DNA of 13,630 nucleotides, from assembly GCA_009778235.1 (NCBI GenBank), contig WRKE01000294.1:1-13630 (forward strand). The letters run 5' to 3'. The translations under genes and the position numbers were made by a program. This DNA is from Pseudomonadota bacterium. Its GTDB lineage: Bacteria; Desulfobacterota; Desulfobulbia; Desulfobulbales; Desulfobulbaceae. Positions 13,070 through 13,630 of this stretch are shown piece after piece (positions within the stretch are counted from its first letter, which is position 1; each line of letters begins with the position of its first letter). The notes beneath the pieces are model-generated. The model had not been told where the DNA came from. It ran no database searches and saw only the letters and a program-made list of their open reading frames with translations.

Positions 13070-13630
13070 TCAGAAGAAGAGAGAGCCGGCCTTAACAAAA
13101 AAATATTGGGCCATGAGCAGCATGAGAAGGCCCATGGCTTTTTTGATCACCACCATCCACAGGCCGGAGCGGGGCAGGGCGGAGAGAAAGCTGGAAAAGG
13201 TGCCCACTCCTAGAAGAAGAGCGCCCATGCCCAAGGAAAAGACGAACAGCAGCAGGCCGCCGGTGATCAGGCTTTGGGTGGTGGCGGTATAGGCCAGCAG
13301 GCTGCCCAGGACCGGGGTGGTGCAGGGACCGGCCACCAAGGCCGAGGCTACGCCGGCCAGGAAGATGCCGGTCAGGCTCAAGCGGGCTGAGGAAAAACGG
13401 CTGGCAATGGCCGGCATCGGCAGCGCCTCCAGCATGGTCAGGCCGAAAATTGAAAAAATATTGCCGACGATCAGAAAGGTCCAGGGACTGCTGTTGATGG
13501 TCCCGAAAAAGCGGCCGGTGGCAGCGGCAAAGACCCCGAGTCCGGTATAGGTGAGTGCCATGCCGGTCACGTACAGCAGGGACAGCAAGAAGCCTCGCCA
13601 TCTGGTGCCGCCGACATTGGCGTGGCCGAT
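13070..13630 (-). CDS. CcdA/DsbD-type transmembrane electron carrier, 5' truncated by window edge
   Basis: The frame is open to the window end, so the N-terminal part is missing; 186 residues are visible. At least five hydrophobic segments are seen. The visible start GHANVGGTRWRGFLLSLLYVT leads into GMALTYTGLGVFAAATG, the DsbD/CcdA style. The segment AGPCTTPVLGSLLAY carries one of the two transmembrane cysteines that pass electrons from cytoplasmic thioredoxin; the other should be in the missing part. The protein ends soon after the last helix (FFVKAGSLFF), so the C-terminal thioredoxin domain of full DsbD is absent. That domain may be supplied by the separate TlpA-like protein encoded next. 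Together they would form a two-gene periplasmic reducing system, perhaps for cytochrome c maturation. Confidence 0.9.
   Translation of the reverse strand: MGHANVGGTRWRGFLLSLLYVTGMALTYTGLGVFAAATGRFFGTINSSPWTFLIVGNIFSIFGLTMLEALPMPAIASRFSSARLSLTGIFLAGVASALVAGPCTTPVLGSLLAYTATTQSLITGGLLLFVFSLGMGALLLGVGTFSSFLSALPRSGLWMVVIKKAMGLLMLLMAQYFFVKAGSLFF

Noticed and set aside
1..13630. CRISPR array, tRNA, rRNA, or a new defence system
   Set aside because: No regularly spaced short repeats, no cloverleaf folds and no cluster of unknown genes with nuclease or helicase motifs were seen.

Overview
The window looks like chromosomal DNA of a GC-rich, Gram-negative, probably anaerobic or microaerobic bacterium. 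The gene mix fits a Desulfobulbus-like member of the Desulfobacterota: a bd-type oxygen reductase operon with a DUF4492 subunit and an Fe-S-type Rrf2 regulator, a ferredoxin-fused nitroreductase, a PEP-CTERM surface protein, a TolC-type outer membrane protein and a CcdA/TlpA-type thiol pair. The taxon is an inference from gene content; no rRNA or tRNA gene is present.

Layout. Bases 1-1923 (+) hold the 3' part of a large unnamed membrane protein, ending in a GC-rich hairpin shared with the convergent gene. Bases 1962-3934 (-) are a two-gene unit, ferredoxin-nitroreductase then a GT4 glycosyltransferase, joined by a 4-nt ATGA overlap. Bases 3935-4423 are non-coding except for a short PIN-domain fossil. 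Bases 4424-4936 (-) encode a PaaI-type thioesterase. Bases 5201-8965 (+) are a compact operon: sigma70-type promoter with an overlapping 11-bp inverted repeat, rrf2, DUF4492, cydA, cydB, an internal hairpin, a 31-aa membrane peptide and a strong terminator. Bases 9009-9314 carry an imperfect tandem duplication of a structured leader in front of a PEP-CTERM protein gene (9315-10091). Bases 10092-10691 hold hairpins, an IS4-like transposase start fossil and a rho-independent terminator. Bases 10692-12510 (+) are a TolC-family protein plus a 4HBT thioesterase. Bases 12522-13630 (-) are a TlpA-like thioredoxin and the 3' part of a CcdA/DsbD-type membrane protein.

How the genes work together. The cyd block is the clearest functional unit: an Fe-S-type repressor probably controls its own promoter and a quinol oxidase that removes O2 (and perhaps resists NO or sulfide), with two single-pass small subunits flanking CydAB. 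CcdA plus TlpA form a periplasmic reducing pair. The PEP-CTERM protein would depend on an exosortase encoded elsewhere. I found no CRISPR array, phage module or obviously new multi-gene defence system. The most unusual structure is the duplicated leader upstream of the PEP-CTERM gene, whose two copies keep the same set of competing RNA pairings.
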